Translations under genes and position numbers: made by a program
Notes under the pieces: model-generated
The model's input: the letters and a program-made list of their open reading frames with translations, nothing else
What the model was told of the DNA's origin: nothing
Database searches by the model: none
Origin: Haliotis asinina
Taxonomy: Eukaryota > Mollusca > Gastropoda > Lepetellida > Haliotidae
DNA: 64,000 nucleotides
Direction: 5' to 3'
Assembly: GCF_037392515.1 (NCBI RefSeq)
Contig: NC_090291.1
Location: 28,382,001 to 28,446,000 of the forward strand
Shown here: positions 11,887 to 23,609 of the stretch, piece after piece
How the letters are laid out: every line of letters begins with the position of its first letter
Numbering within the stretch: the stretch's first letter is position 1

Positions 11887-11916
11887 TGTTTGTTTGTTTG
11901 TTTGTTTGTTTGTTTT
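11887..11916. repeat. (TTTG)n microsatellite, about 7 units
   Basis: An uninterrupted tetranucleotide run is seen directly. Confidence 0.9.
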
Positions 11917-13623
11917 AACCAAGTTACCTAACCACCGATTCCTTTTCACGTCAAGCAAAGAGTGCGGTGAAACTTTCCAAGTCACTAGGCTCACATAAGC
12001 CCACCCAAAGGGAATGCAGCTGTGGGAGGAAGATAATGACGGATTTTAATCTGTCCATAAATCCTTTATCACTGTGAAATCTGACTGATTAGTTCTGTAA
12101 CAAAATATCGCGAGTAAAGTCCCTAAACATTCAAACTATTATCTAAAAACATAATCTTAAGACAGTTGTGTGACCATTCGTTAACATGTAAACCTATGCA
12201 TACTTTGATAATACTACACCGTGAAGTACAATACGGGAGTGGCGTCATCCAGTGGGACATGTCCGGGTATTGGCCATATTTTACATCATTAGAATATTAT
12301 CTCTTAATTACTTTGAAGGAAAGCTTCATTGAAACTTAAAAAATGTTTTTCATATCGTTGGATGACTTTTAGAAGTAATACACATAAGGAACAGATTTAC
12401 ATTGATGTCATCTTCTTTATTCAGAGGAACACATTTCATCCTGGGCATGATCCGGACGGTAAGCTCTGAAACACTGTGTTCCTCGTTATAAAGCTGACAT
12501 TCACAAAACTCTCTTCCTCTTTCATATTCAAGTAATATTTTGCAAACATGTATAACGTGTTTCGCTTTACAGCGATCAAAGTCACCGAATGGCCAGACAG
12601 ACTTGACGATTCCTCGCAGACATTCTCCTAGCTCTGTCGAGGCCTGGCTTGTCCAATGGTGCGGCCACACGCGATAAAGTTGGGAGAGAAGGTATTAGAC
12701 CATAACACATTTGTTAGGTAAGGGTCGGGTTCATTGCAACATTTTAACTGTGGAAAACGTGGGCCACTGGGGAAGAAACTATCATCCACAATGTAAGAAA
12801 CATTTGTCAAGACGACATTGCTTGTCTTAGAGAAGAAAACTGTTGTCAGGTTACAGACTGAAAAATATTGGCCTCGAAAGCAGAAACTATTGGTTGAGAT
12901 TTTTTGGGTCCTTTTTCGCTTTAAATTATTTTTGCTACAGTAGACCAAATTTGTAGGCATCGAAGGCTGAAACTGTTGGGCACAAAAGAAGATGTAATTG
13001 GCCACGTTGAAATAGAAACTGTTGTGTTTTACAGTGAAAAACAATGAAACAATGTCCCGCGACAACAAACATCTGTGTCGTCCAGTCTTCACGGCGAGTA
13101 GCAAGGGTTGTATCTATACCATGTTTTGTTAAATGATGAAAATGTAGTGATGGCACACGCCAAATACAGTAGGTATAGTATATAGTTTGAGCACTATGGA
13201 CAGCAGTAGCTGTATAGCAGGTTTGTTTTGTTAAACCACACAATCAGCTGATTTCTAGATATTTGACAGTGGTCTGCACACGATCGAATCTGACAGTCCA
13301 ATGAATACCACAACGATATTCGTTCTCCGCAACTGAGATACCATGACCTGCATCAACCTGATGTGTCAGGTTAAAGTGATATACAGCGATTCGGGCCTGA
13401 GACCACGTATTACCTTTCTACAAGCACGGTGTAAAATCAGTATTTCGGCTATGTTTGATTAGGCTAACATATTGTAACAATATATGGAGACATGATATAT
13501 AAAAAGATACCCCTACCAACAGCAAACAACGAGGGAATAGGTAAGTTTGAGTTCTTTTCGCATCGTTTGAGGGGTCGATCGGGAAGCATAGGGCTTCCAG
13601 CGTTTACATGTGTGTATGTATAG

Positions 13624-13770
13624 TAACTCTATACAGTGCATTGGATCTTGGATTGCTCACCACGAGTCTAACCTCAATTTGTCTGAATATCGGCATTATC
13701 TGCAGTCACCAGGAGCAGTACTAGTAGTTGTTACTGTCGCAACCATTTCAAAGACATTGTTGTCGTTAAA

Positions 13771-13776
<6 letters not shown>
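13624..13776. repeat. Dispersed repeat, copy 1 (partner at 23106-23252)
   Basis: From GTAACTCTATA, through TCTTGGAT(T/A)GCTCACCAC and AGTTGTTACTGTCG, to CATTGTTGTCGTTAA, this segment aligns with 23106-23252 at roughly 70-80 percent by eye, with small gaps. It ends where the (TATG)n run begins. The family is not recognised. Confidence 0.65.
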
Positions 13777-13801
<25 letters not shown>

Positions 13802-13854
13802 TGTATGTATGTATGTATGTATGTATGTATGTATGTATGTATGTATGTATGTAT
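13772..13854. repeat. (TATG)n microsatellite, about 20 uninterrupted units
   Basis: An 83-bp pure tetranucleotide run. The Met-Tyr-Val-Cys and His-Thr-Tyr-Ile reading frames over it are by-products of the repeat. A run this pure is likely polymorphic. Confidence 0.97.
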
Positions 13855-13919
13855 AGTACAAAATATTGTGATACAGTTCCGTGAAAATATGTATGTATGT
13901 TTGTAATAAATCAGTTATT

Positions 13920-13988
13920 AGGACGATGTACATGATTGGGGGTAAGGATGGAAGCCAATGGTGGATGATGTTTACATAACACATGATA
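13920..13988. repeat. Left arm of a perfect inverted repeat of about 69 bp
   Basis: The arm is exactly complementary to 14228-14296, allowing a base or so at the ends. It contains GTAAGGATGGAAGCCAATGG. The arms are about 240 bp apart, and single-stranded nucleic acid could form a long hairpin. Confidence 0.93.
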
Positions 13989-14227
13989 GGGGATTAAGGA
14001 TGATGTACATGACTACATGAGGGTATGTTTACATGGGGGTTGATGATGTACAAACACAAGTAGATAAGGATGTACACGGGTAGATTGGCTATACATGAAT
14101 ACATAGATAGAATGTACACAGATAGATGAGATTAATTTATCAATAAGTCCCAGGCACTTGGTAGGTACACTCCTTGGTCACGGTTGATTGCTGGTTTCTG
14201 TCTCCGGATCTCGATGGCTTCTTGTAG

Positions 14228-14296
14228 TATCATGTGTTATGTAAACATCATCCACCATTGGCTTCCATCCTTACCCCCAATCATGTACATCGTCCT
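14228..14296. repeat. Right arm of the 69-bp inverted repeat
   Basis: This is the reverse complement of 13920-13988. A further decayed relative (TGTGTTATGTAAACAT) follows at about 14307, so the parent 3'UTR probably had internal repeats. Confidence 0.93.
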
Positions 14297-14777
14297 TACC
14301 CCCTACCTGTGTTATGTAAACATATCCCATCATCTGTAATGTATTACCATTGGCTTCTATCATTGTTATCATAACTGTCGGGTTCCAATCAGCGCTTGTT
14401 TATACTGGCTTCCAGCTTTCGTTAATTCATTCCACTTGTTACTTTGTTATTGTTTTACCTGTACATATAAATATAGCTCTGTACCCCATTCTCAATCACC
14501 TGATGAAGGAGTAAGCATTAACTCCGAAACGTTGTGTTCTCATATAAAGAAGTTGATATCCATAAAATCTTCATTCTTATGCATTTCACTTCTAAATGCC
14601 CTTCAAAAACAAATAGTCAACCAAACTTCAAATTTGTGACTTCTGTGCTGCCCGTTCATCTGCCACGTTTCCCGTTTTCACGAAATTACTCGGACATAGA
14701 ACCCTAATCCACTCAAGACGCACTATTTGACATCCAAGTAGTACATAGTACCAGACCTGTTTATGCACGTAAAGATC

Positions 14778-14957
14778 CGAGTTAGAAGTCATCTTTAGGA
14801 ACTCGTGCTTGTCGTCAGAGGCAAATAACGGGACCGCGTGGTCAGACTCTTCCCTCGATGTTCGTGGTATTGATCACTGGATTGTCTGGTCCAGACTAGA
14901 TTGTTTACAAACCGCCGCCATATAGCTGGAAGATTGCGTGGCGTTAAAAAACAACCA
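14778..14957 (+). mobile_element. SINE-like family A copy, plus orientation
   Basis: Diverged but recognisable blocks occur in order: TGCTTGTCGTCAGAG, GTGGTCAGAC, TTGATCACTGGATTGTCTGG and CGCCGCCATATAGCTGGAA. The same order is found in the near-complete copy at 50763-51027. Family A has no tRNA-like head that I can see. Confidence 0.75.
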
Positions 14958-15147
14958 AATCATATCATATATGTCCCTAAAATATATATATAAATGGTCA
15001 CTAGATCATGTGATCTGAACAATACTCGAGCACCTCGATATACGGGTGGTATTATGTCAATGTGTTTGACAAAGGTAATGCTAAGCATGACATAGCGAAA
15101 GTAAAGCATGAGCAGCATGTGGAGAATATTCAGTTTAGTTTCACGTC

Positions 15148-15233
15148 GTTTTGAGCAATATTTCAGAATCGAACCAGGACCATTGGCGTGACAAGCGAAC
15201 GCTTTAAACACAAGACTACCCCCACCGCCCCAT
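15148..15233 (-). mobile_element. SINE-like family B (tRNA-derived) copy, truncated
   Basis: On the minus strand it has the GGGGCGGTGGGGGTAG head, AAAGCGTTCGCTTGTCACG, then box-B-like GGTTCGATTC, joining abruptly to the shared tail (GAAATATTGCTC). The middle of the element is missing. Confidence 0.75.
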
Positions 15234-15239
15234 GCGTGC

Positions 15240-16010
15240 ATTATTCAATGCATGGGATGAATTCGATATGGTTTTGGGAAGTTTGTGTTTGGTTGATTTT
15301 CTACGGGGTAAATAACAAACACGTGTATGACAATACAACTAGACTATATATATAGAAAAAGAACATCACTTCTGACCCACCCAATCCAGTGCCATTTATT
15401 GAATATAGGATGTCCTAGTATAGAAATACTGGATGTTCTTCAATATAAATATATCCACAAAACCTTTTCTACCGCCACAAGAAAGCAGAGAGAAGAGTCG
15501 ACTGTACGATTTCGATTTTGTGCTTTTCAGTCATTATCAAAGAGAGAATATACCAGAGCTACTGATATCAAAGAAAATATGGACAATTAACAACTTGGCA
15601 AACACAATATTTTAATGTAAGGATACATTAGGTGTAAATGCAAGATTGTATGTTTCAATATTCCATTAAATTTTCTGAGTTAACATTGTATAAAAGTTTA
15701 AACTTAATCTTAAACTCAAGTTTACTAAAACTTCAAATTCAAATATCTTAACTCGTTGTATTATTCAAGCATTTATCTCATATGTCAGCTAGCGTCTCAA
15801 GAACGTTTTCAAGGATAAATTGTAACTGAATATGAATCTAATAAATTCTGATGTGAGTATCAAACATTTTGGTCTTGCATCTAGAATGGGTCTACAGCAA
15901 CGTATGTTTGTGAGAATGGACAGAAAGGATTGAGTGGTCAGCCTTTGTGACACTGCTGTCATCATGTGTGTATCAATGCTAGGGCCACTGGTTTGCCTGA
16001 TCCAGTCTCG
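15240..16010. other. AT-rich spacer, nothing recognised
   Basis: Unique AT-rich sequence between the truncated SINE and the 30-bp minisatellite, with no supported gene. Confidence 0.5.
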
Positions 16011-16019
16011 ACTATCTAC

Positions 16020-17335
16020 AGATTGTGTGTTCAACACACAACATAATGATAGCTCTATGGTCCAGACGCAAAACATTCATAGTTCTATGTTCCACACACA
16101 AAATAATGATAGTTCTCTGTTCCAGACACAACACAATGGTAGTTCTATGTTCAATAAACAAAACAATGGTGGTTCTATGTTCCAGACACAATATAATTAT
16201 AGTTCTATGTTCAAGACACAACCCAATGATAGGTCTACAGTTCAGACACAGCACAATGATAGGTCTATGTTCTAGACACAACACAATTATAGTTTTATGA
16301 TCCATACACAACGCAATGATAGTACTATGTTGAACACACAGCATAATGACAGTTCTGTGTTCAACACCCAACACAATGATAGTTCTATGGTCCAGACACA
16401 ATACAATGATAGTTCTATGGTCCAGACACAACATAATGATAGTTCTCTGTTCAAGACTTAACACAATGATAGTTTCATGGTCCAGACACAACATAATGAT
16501 AGTTCTCTGTTCCAGACACAACACAATGGTAGTTCTATGTTCAATAAACAAAACAATGGTGGTTCTATGTTCCAGACACAATATAATGATAGTTCTATGT
16601 TCAAGACTTAACACAATGATAGTTCTCTGTTACGGACATAATGATAGTTCTATGGTCAAGACACAATACAATGATACTTCTATAGGAGTCCAGACACACC
16701 ACAATGATAGTTCCATGGTTCAGACACAACACAATGATAGTTTCAGTTCCAGACACAACGCAATGATGTTCAACGCACGACATAATGACAGTTCTATGTT
16801 CAAAACACGACATAATGATAGGTCTGTGGTCCATACACAAAACATTCATAGTTCTATGTTTACCACAAAACATAAAGATAGTTCTATGGTCCAGACACAA
16901 AACATTTATAGTGTTATGTTTAAGACACAACGTAATGATAGTTCTATGTTCAACACGCAACATAATGATAGTTCTCCGTTCTAGGCACACCACAGTGGTA
17001 GTTGTACGGTTCAGACACAACACAATAATAGTTCTATGGTCCAGACACAATACAATGATAGTTCTATGGTCCAGACACAACACAATGATAGTCCTATGGT
17101 CCAGACACAATACAATTATAGTTCTATGTTCAAGAAAAAACATAATGATAGTTCTATGTTCAACACACAACATAATGATACTTTTCTGTTCCAGGCACAG
17201 CACAATGGTAGTTCGATGTTCCAGACACATCACAGTGGTAGTTCTATGTTTCAGACATAACACAATGATAGTTCTACGGTTCAGACACAATACAATGATA
17301 GTTCTATGGTCCAGACATAACACAATGATACTGAG
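16020..17335. repeat. 30-bp minisatellite, about 44 units
   Basis: The unit contains AGTTCTATGGTCCAGACACA followed by ACACAATGAT, repeated head to tail with substitutions and almost no indels, so the register holds for 1.3 kb. Because 30 is a multiple of 3, several frames on both strands stay open for 200 or more codons, as 10-residue repeats such as SSMVQTQHND or LCLDHRTIIV. Stops interrupt every frame, and no start, signal peptide or splice context supports translation. Segment 16111-16200 reappears almost unchanged at 16501-16590, exactly 13 units away, showing a higher-order duplication. Confidence 0.97.
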
Positions 17336-17339
17336 TTCC

Positions 17340-20300
17340 ACACCCCAGTTACAACACAGCAGAATGTCATTATTTGTTCTGTATGCTTACAATACTAAAC
17401 CTTCACGCATAACTTACTACACATATTTCTGAAAATAAATAAGGATCGACTTTCCTTTCAATTGCCAGTTTAAAAAATGAATACTTGTTGATATAGTAAA
17501 GTCTGAAAATTACACAACATTAATTAACTGTCCAGCAACATCTTGGCTGCAGACGGCATTCGTGGGATAAAAGTACAAAGCCTCAGTTTGAATCGCGCAA
17601 CAGTTCAGACGGCGACCCGCCATCGATTTATTGCTAACGACTCCATTTAAAGATATTTGTTCTCTGAATTATTTATACATAGTGCTGGTTGTTCCTCTTC
17701 CCAGCACTATTGGTCTTTAAATGGGCTACATGCTGATTTCGTACATTCTATTTATTTAAACCTTTATTTTGAACCGTGATAATTTATCAGCAAATATTAC
17801 AAGACATGTAAACGCCGGGTACTTTATATATAGCCAAGATAGTTAATTGTTTTACTTCGCAAACAACGCCTGCACGCGCCAAGCAACAGTATTTGTTCGT
17901 ACCGGGCCACCTGTTGTTCAACTCAGGTGCACACATTCTCAGGTAAAACGAGCAGGGGAGACAACGGAACAGCCTACTGCCACGCACAGCTTGATAGTCG
18001 TGTTCAGTCGCTAGGAGACAATGGATTGGCATTCATCAGAAGTCATTCCTGAACAATCAACGCCAAGAAAAATGACGAACTAACATAATTTACTGGCCTT
18101 TTCTGTGTATGAGAAGTCAATTATGAGGATGGTAAACAACTTGATATGAAGCCCAGTTGTGGCAGTGGCGTTGCGCAAGGGAGGTTCGCAGCACGGATAT
18201 CAAATTGTTTAAGTTTGTTTACCTTTTCCATCGACCGTGCGATTACGTGTGTTCAGATTGTGCATACATCGATACTTGTTGTGTGTACGTAAACACATAA
18301 AGAATACGAAGTGTATACGTCAGAGGAGAACCACAGAGTTCAGAGAGACTTGAAAGAAACATGGCAACATCTCATGTAGATGGCCTTATTATTATTCGAA
18401 CATATGATTTACAGCATTACTTATTTTCTTGTACCATGACCATGAGCGTGACAAAACTAACACTGTAACCGTCAGACTAGCCGCACCCCCTAATCAGATG
18501 TGAACAAAAATAGATTAAAAACGTTACTATTAGTCAACGGAATTAAAATACTCTTGATTATTTGGATTATTTGGAACAACAATTTAACACCCTCCTGTCG
18601 TTCTGGTCTTTAGCATTACCGTTGTTGTTTGTTAACGGTTTATAGAATCTATTTCTGTTTTCTTTCTTCATTTTTTCTATTTTTTTCCCTAATTCTGTTA
18701 TTTATTGGCGTTTCACAGAGATATTATTGTATATGAAGACATTAAGGGATTTAAATTTGCAGGGATACTGTTCATTCATTAGCTTTTGTTTTATTTCCTT
18801 ATAACAAATTTCTTGAACTTCTCAGATGGTCTGGCTGTATTTGTCCCCGCAGTACGGGAAATGATACCATTATTAATGAAGGGATGTTTCAAGCTGTGTT
18901 TGACAAAAAGACAAGGTTTAAGATGCGATAGCCTACCGCCAAATCTTACAGCCCTGAGACACAATGTGTGTTCCAGTGACTGGTGAGGGAGTTTTATCAA
19001 CCCAATCGCCCCTGGCAGTCACAAGACCGAGAAGGCTTATTTAGGTTTTGTACAAAAAATCCACGTGATAAACATCCTTTTGTTTTCCTTCCTAATTTTC
19101 TTCAGTGACAAAACTCGAGTAATCCTCAATCAGGATTTGGGATGACTCAAACAACGTAATGAACATCATGTCGAGGTTTATCGACAGTAGCAGCCGCCCT
19201 GTTACAAAGCCAACTCGTGCTGCTCGCTTTCTCATAGCCCGAGGCTCGTTTGACAAACCAAGGAAAGCCCTGTACGGGAGAACCATAGGTTTTGACATAC
19301 TCATGTTTTCTATTCATTTTCAAGACAGGCATTGTTAGGGTATGAAAAGTCTTTGAAACTTTCTTGTTAGTGGCGCGTGACCGCCACGCGACTTGTAATC
19401 TCACGTGAAGTCGTTGGCGCGTGGCGAGATTTTGCAAAGAGGTCTTTCATGTGTCTAATCTATGGGATTCCGTCAATAAAATGACCGCTAAGTGACCGAT
19501 GGGGCGAGGAGGACGGACAATTCCCAACTGCTGTCTCCAGAAAGGTTCATCTGTTAACGAGGAAGACTGACCGACTCGTTCTCAGGTCGTGGTTAGCAGG
19601 CCGACTTCTACCCTAGCAGATGCGAGCCATTGAGGACCACGGTTAACACGAACAGATGCGAACTCGCGAGTTGAGAGGGTACCGTTACTTCCAATTACAA
19701 ATCAAGTCTTTTCATGCCGACAAAACGGCTTTTAATTCCCTCATTCTCCAGTCGAAGTCCCCCGGCGAGGCACGCGACACAGGGGGAAGCTTACAATGCT
19801 AACGACAGACCTGCTAGAAACAGGCCTTTGCCCAAACACCCAGCTAATTGTTACAGAGATCTGCATATGTCTTTGAAAACAACCGTTGCGCTACTGTAAG
19901 GTTTTGACGTAGCGAATGTTTTAGCGGGCACACGGGGTTAGCTCATACAACCAGTTGACGCCTGGCGGCTCGAAACAAACGCTCAGTAATTGAATAGTTG
20001 GTAAATTTAGAAATATGTTCAAATTATTTAAAATTGGTTATTGCCTATTCAGCGTAATTGTCCATTTGTAGTTTAGGAAAATTGAAAATCTGCTCTGTTC
20101 GCAAGCTAATCTATGGCTTTCGTGTGTCGCTTGTAATGATCACCTTGCTTGCGTATACATCGCCAAGCCTTGACCCCCACGAACGCAGTGTCACATACAC
20201 TTGATTTCAACCAGTTCTCACTGTACGTGCATTTTTCTAAATCTGCAACTTGTAATGGATATTTCCGCGTGTCCCTTTCCATTCGCTAACAAGTTAGTAC

Positions 20301-21205
20301 AATCATGTAAAAATGTCTGCAAACAAAGAAAACCGATAGCAAGTAAATTTTCAGTTGTGATCAATTAACGCAATTTTATTGTCGTGCCCGCCACCTGTTA
20401 AGCACATGGCGGCTGATAGCTAGCAAACACTCCTCTCCGGGAGCCTGTCCGGCGAAGCCTTTTCAAAAAATCATAAAATTTGCAAAATATTATCTTATGC
20501 TAGCTGATGATGTGATTCATTCCTGATAAAAACTGAGTGTACTTATTAATGTGATTATTTATCCCTCTAAACATATCTCCCCGAGGATGGATACGTTTCA
20601 TTGAACATGGGACCCCCTGCGTAGTCGTTTAGGGTGTGAATATGACTTCAAGCGGAAGAATCACAATGGGTTCTTGCCAAACAGCAAACGCTAATAATTA
20701 GAAAAGAAATAAAACCCATTATTAATTATCTCATAGCCCTATGATATTTAAATTTGAAAAAAAGGTCAAATTTGCGTTATTTCAATTCCGGGTAAAATTC
20801 GCAAATGTGAGGCGCTAAAAGTGAACACGTTTCAGATGCCCCGTATTTGTGAGCTGTTTGGGCGATTGTTTCAATCCAGATAAATCATCTGATCATCTGT
20901 CTTTGTCTACATTGTAAAATTCAGCCTTTGTGTAACGGTAAACTGGATATGTTTCATTTGATTATTTGACGTTGAGAACACGGAAGTGATATTTCGTTGA
21001 GAGTCGAATCGTTTTGGGAGTAAATGAAGCATCCAGCCCTCGTACTGTCATCCGGCAAATTGTATTCAAAGATAAGCAACACCCGATACCAGCTGGAGTG
21101 ACAATGAACCAGATGAGATGAATTGGCCCGGTGTAGTCACTGACGCTGTTGTCGTTTATATGGTATTACGTGTGATTATTGTAGCGATATTAGGAAAAGA
21201 TAAAG
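17340..21205. other. Long intergenic stretch without recognised genes
   Basis: No family is recognised in any frame. A 36-codon frame starts at an ATG at 18361 and has no known relative. The part from about 20560 to 21060 is complex, with homeodomain-type TAATAATTA at 20692-20700 and ATTATTAATTATCTC downstream. It has the look of regulatory DNA, but conservation cannot be judged here. Confidence 0.45.
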
Positions 21206-21209
21206 TAGA

Positions 21210-21352
21210 GTGAGTGAGTGAGTTTAGTTTTACGCCACTTTTAGCAATATTCCAGCCATATATCACGGCTGGGACTGACTGGAAATTGGCTTCACACATT
21301 GTGCCCATGTAGGGAATCGAACCTGGGACTTCCGCATGAGCGATTACGGATT
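21210..21352 (-). mobile_element. SINE-like family B copy, 5' truncated
   Basis: The plus strand begins with GTGAGTGAGTGAGTTTAG and TTTTACGCCACTTTTAGC, the reverse complement of the shared tail. It then passes through GGCTTCACACATTGTGCCCA to GGGAATCGAACC, the complement of box B. The tRNA-like head beyond it has decayed. Confidence 0.85.
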
Positions 21353-21547
21353 CACTTGTTTTGGTAACGTTTGTAATGTTGGGTTCAATTTTAAGTTTCT
21401 GAGATACTTTCATTTGTCAGGCAGGCAAAGTTGCACTCTTTATAAAATTTACCTCGTCATTTCTTGCTAGAACATATTGCTCCCCAGACGTCGTCTTTGA
21501 ACAAATAAGAAACAGGTCTAGATATATGGCGACCGTCTGTTAATAAT

Positions 21548-21715
21548 CGAGTCTGCACCATAAAATCCAGTGATCAATGGTATGAGCATCGATCTATACA
21601 ACTGAGATACTATGACGTGACTTAGCCTCGTCATCGCGTCTGACCACCCGATCCCGTTGGTCGCCTCTAACGGCAAGCATGCGTTGCTGAAAACCAACTG
21701 AGACCCGGATGTTCA
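21548..21715 (-). mobile_element. SINE-like family A copy, partial
   Basis: TATGAGCATCGATCTATACA, CTGACCACCCGATCCCGTTG and GTCGCCTCTAACGGCAAGCA on the plus strand match the central and 5' parts of family A. The tail is missing. Confidence 0.8.
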
Positions 21716-21719
21716 CGCA

Positions 21720-23105
21720 TATAAACAGGTCTGATGATACTCTGTACTGCTGAAATGCGCTGTATTGTCTTGAGTGCGTTATGGGAAATCTGAATATTGT
21801 GTTCATGTGCGTCAGATTGCTCACTAATACTGTACTATACCAATACACGTATGCATATCGTACGTCGAGATACATGTGCTGCGTATCATACGTCGGTTTT
21901 GTCACGGCGCTACGTATTCATATTGTACATTATACCTTTGAACGCTGACATCACTTTTATACGTGTTCCCATCTCTAGTCCTTTTACCATTCCCTAAATC
22001 AATTCCAAAAAGCAAAGTCTTGTTTATTAGTTTTGGATCACCAAGACTGGCTTACTCAATTACTAGTATGGAACGATGGAGGCCAAATGGAAATAACTTC
22101 ATACATACCGTCTGTTTGTTCGTCTCAGGGTTGCTTTAGAAGAGAGAATTTGACAGTGCTTTAACGCTAACAGTGTAGAAAACAAGGTTCATTTTCTCGT
22201 CCTTTGCCCGTTATATTCTCAAGGTAAGACTTAAGGTATGAACCTTGTCTGAAAATAATTATATCGAATCCCTCTTTCATCCAACTCAGACAAGTTATGA
22301 CCTCAAGTGAATCATGCGAGCCGCTTGCCACCCTAATAACTCAAATGTTTCGGCGTAGAAAAATACATTAAAATCTTGTCGCGTTCTCTCGCCTGTAAAT
22401 GTCACCCTGTTTCACTCCCTCTTATCTGATTCTATTTTAATAATATAATGTGTATTTTAATGACAATAATTAGTGTCTCGTAGGTCTTGATGACCGAATG
22501 TTCACTTTTTTCTATGTGTGCAAAATATCTTATGTACGTTTACTAACGATTTTATTGTACGGCATGTGGCATTGAAATCATTTCTTTTCTTTCTTCGTGT
22601 TCTTCTTCTACTACTACTTCTTGAACGTTGATCTCACTCTTATATATATAATGTATGTTGATATTAAGGTTATACCTCGTGGACGTTGATTATACCTATT
22701 GAACACTAAGAATATCACAACACTAGTACGTATTGTACGGCCATATCACACTCATACATACCATTGACTGATATCACCTTCACACGTCTTGTACTTCCAT
22801 ATCCGGCGTCCAGCAAATGTGCAATTCCGTGTTGTATCATGCTTGACGGAGATGTAATTTTGACAAAAACGTCGACCTTGCTGTTACGCGTATCTCGCTC
22901 AGATGAAACTACCGTTCGCCATCTTTCTATATGAATGACGTATTGTAGTGACTGGATGGGATCAAGCCAGGATTGAGTGGATGAGATAGGTGTAACACTG
23001 CAGATAACAGTTTTCCGGTCATTTTTATAGTTGTACTGACATCGAGATATATTCAGCACAGACCAGGTTTTGAACACACGATTACAGGTTCCTGTCGCGC
23101 CCAGG
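21720..23105. other. Intergenic stretch, one unrecognised open frame
   Basis: A minus-strand frame at 23128-22715 is open for 137 codons and contains several Cys. I recognise no domain, and its 5' end overlaps the dispersed repeat at 23106. CpG is undepleted here (26 in the 600 bases 22681-23280). Confidence 0.45.
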
Positions 23106-23252
23106 GTACGTAACTCTATATAGCGCACTGTGTCTTGGATAGCTCACCACAAAAAACGCAGTTAATCTTATTGCTGTCATTAGTGGCAGTAGTGTTAGTT
23201 GTTACTGTCGGAGCTGTTTCAAAGACCTTGAAACATTGTTGTCGTTAATATG
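23106..23252. repeat. Dispersed repeat, copy 2 (partner at 13624-13776)
   Basis: Shares GTAACTCTATA, TCTTGGATAGCTCACCAC, TTAGTTGTTACTGTCG and ACATTGTTGTCGTTAA in the same order as copy 1. The boundaries are by eye. Confidence 0.65.
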
Positions 23253-23277
23253 GACCAACATTTGAGGTTTGGGGGTC

Positions 23278-23350
23278 TGGGATTGTGTGCGTGCGCGCGT
23301 GTGTGTGTCTGTCTGTCTCTGTCAATCTGTCTGTCTGTCTTTCTGCTTGT
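23278..23350. repeat. GT/GTCT-rich simple sequence
   Basis: A GTGTGTGCGTGCGCGCG-type run passes into a CTGT/GTCT-type run. This is compound microsatellite sequence. Confidence 0.85.
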
Positions 23351-23505
23351 GTCTGTGTCTGTCTATGTCTCTATGTGTCTGCGTGTCTTTGAGTGGTTGT
23401 TAGACTCACTCACTCACTCAGCATCCAATCATTTCAGTAAGAGAATAAAATCATGATTAGATTGTCAGATTGTAAAATTCAAGCAGTGCTCTATGCTGCC
23501 CGAGA

Positions 23506-23604
23506 ACACTACACTACACTACACTACACTACACTACACTACACTACACTACACTACACTACACTACACTACACTACACTACACTACACTACACTACACT
23601 ACAC
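23506..23604. repeat. (ACACT)n pentanucleotide microsatellite, about 20 pure units
   Basis: An uninterrupted 5-bp repeat. The LHYTT-type peptide read through it is an artefact. Confidence 0.97.
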
Positions 23605-23609
23605 CATTG

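Larger units (their letters stand above)
9960..13620. other. AT-rich intergenic stretch
   Basis: Apart from the 17-bp tandem repeat and the TTTG tract listed separately, there is no recognisable gene. Open stretches at 11308-11706 (plus) and 13104-12628 (minus) have no domain or family resemblance. The second overlaps sequence where phrases such as GAAACTGTTG recur irregularly, suggesting decayed repeats. Confidence 0.5.
13920..14640. mobile_element. Penelope-like retroelement fragment with an internal inversion
   Basis: On the minus strand 14229-14132 encodes a C-terminal peptide containing EAIEIRRQKPAINRDQG and ending at a stop. This resembles the end of the GIY-YIG endonuclease domain of Penelope-like elements. 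Its 3' non-coding sequence continues leftward to about 13920. From 14228 rightward, the plus strand carries the same 3' non-coding sequence again, continuing to about 14640 through a tract with CCTGATGAAGGAGTAAGC and TCCGAAACGTTGTG, phrases I associate with such element tails. One insertion whose 5' part was inverted explains both halves. No reverse transcriptase domain remains, so it is inactive. The family assignment is from memory. Confidence 0.55.

Noticed and set aside
12628..13104. 158-codon minus-strand frame, the longest non-repeat frame outside scrt
   Set aside because: No recognisable domain. Irregularly recurring GAAACTGTTG-like words suggest decayed repeat sequence. It cannot be excluded as a lineage-specific exon.
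13610..13984. Met-Tyr-Val-Cys and His-Thr-Tyr-Ile repeat peptides
   Set aside because: Translation of a pure (TATG)n microsatellite.
16012..17432. Long open frames of 200-246 codons on both strands
   Set aside because: They are by-products of a 30-bp repeat whose length is divisible by three. They mirror each other on opposite strands and all are broken by stops.
19370..19435. GGCGCGTG and CGCCACGCG words suggesting a hairpin or a xenobiotic-type response element
   Set aside because: The pairing is short and interrupted, and nothing nearby supports a gene or promoter.
22715..23128. 137-codon minus-strand frame with several Cys
   Set aside because: Not recognised, and its start overlaps a dispersed repeat.
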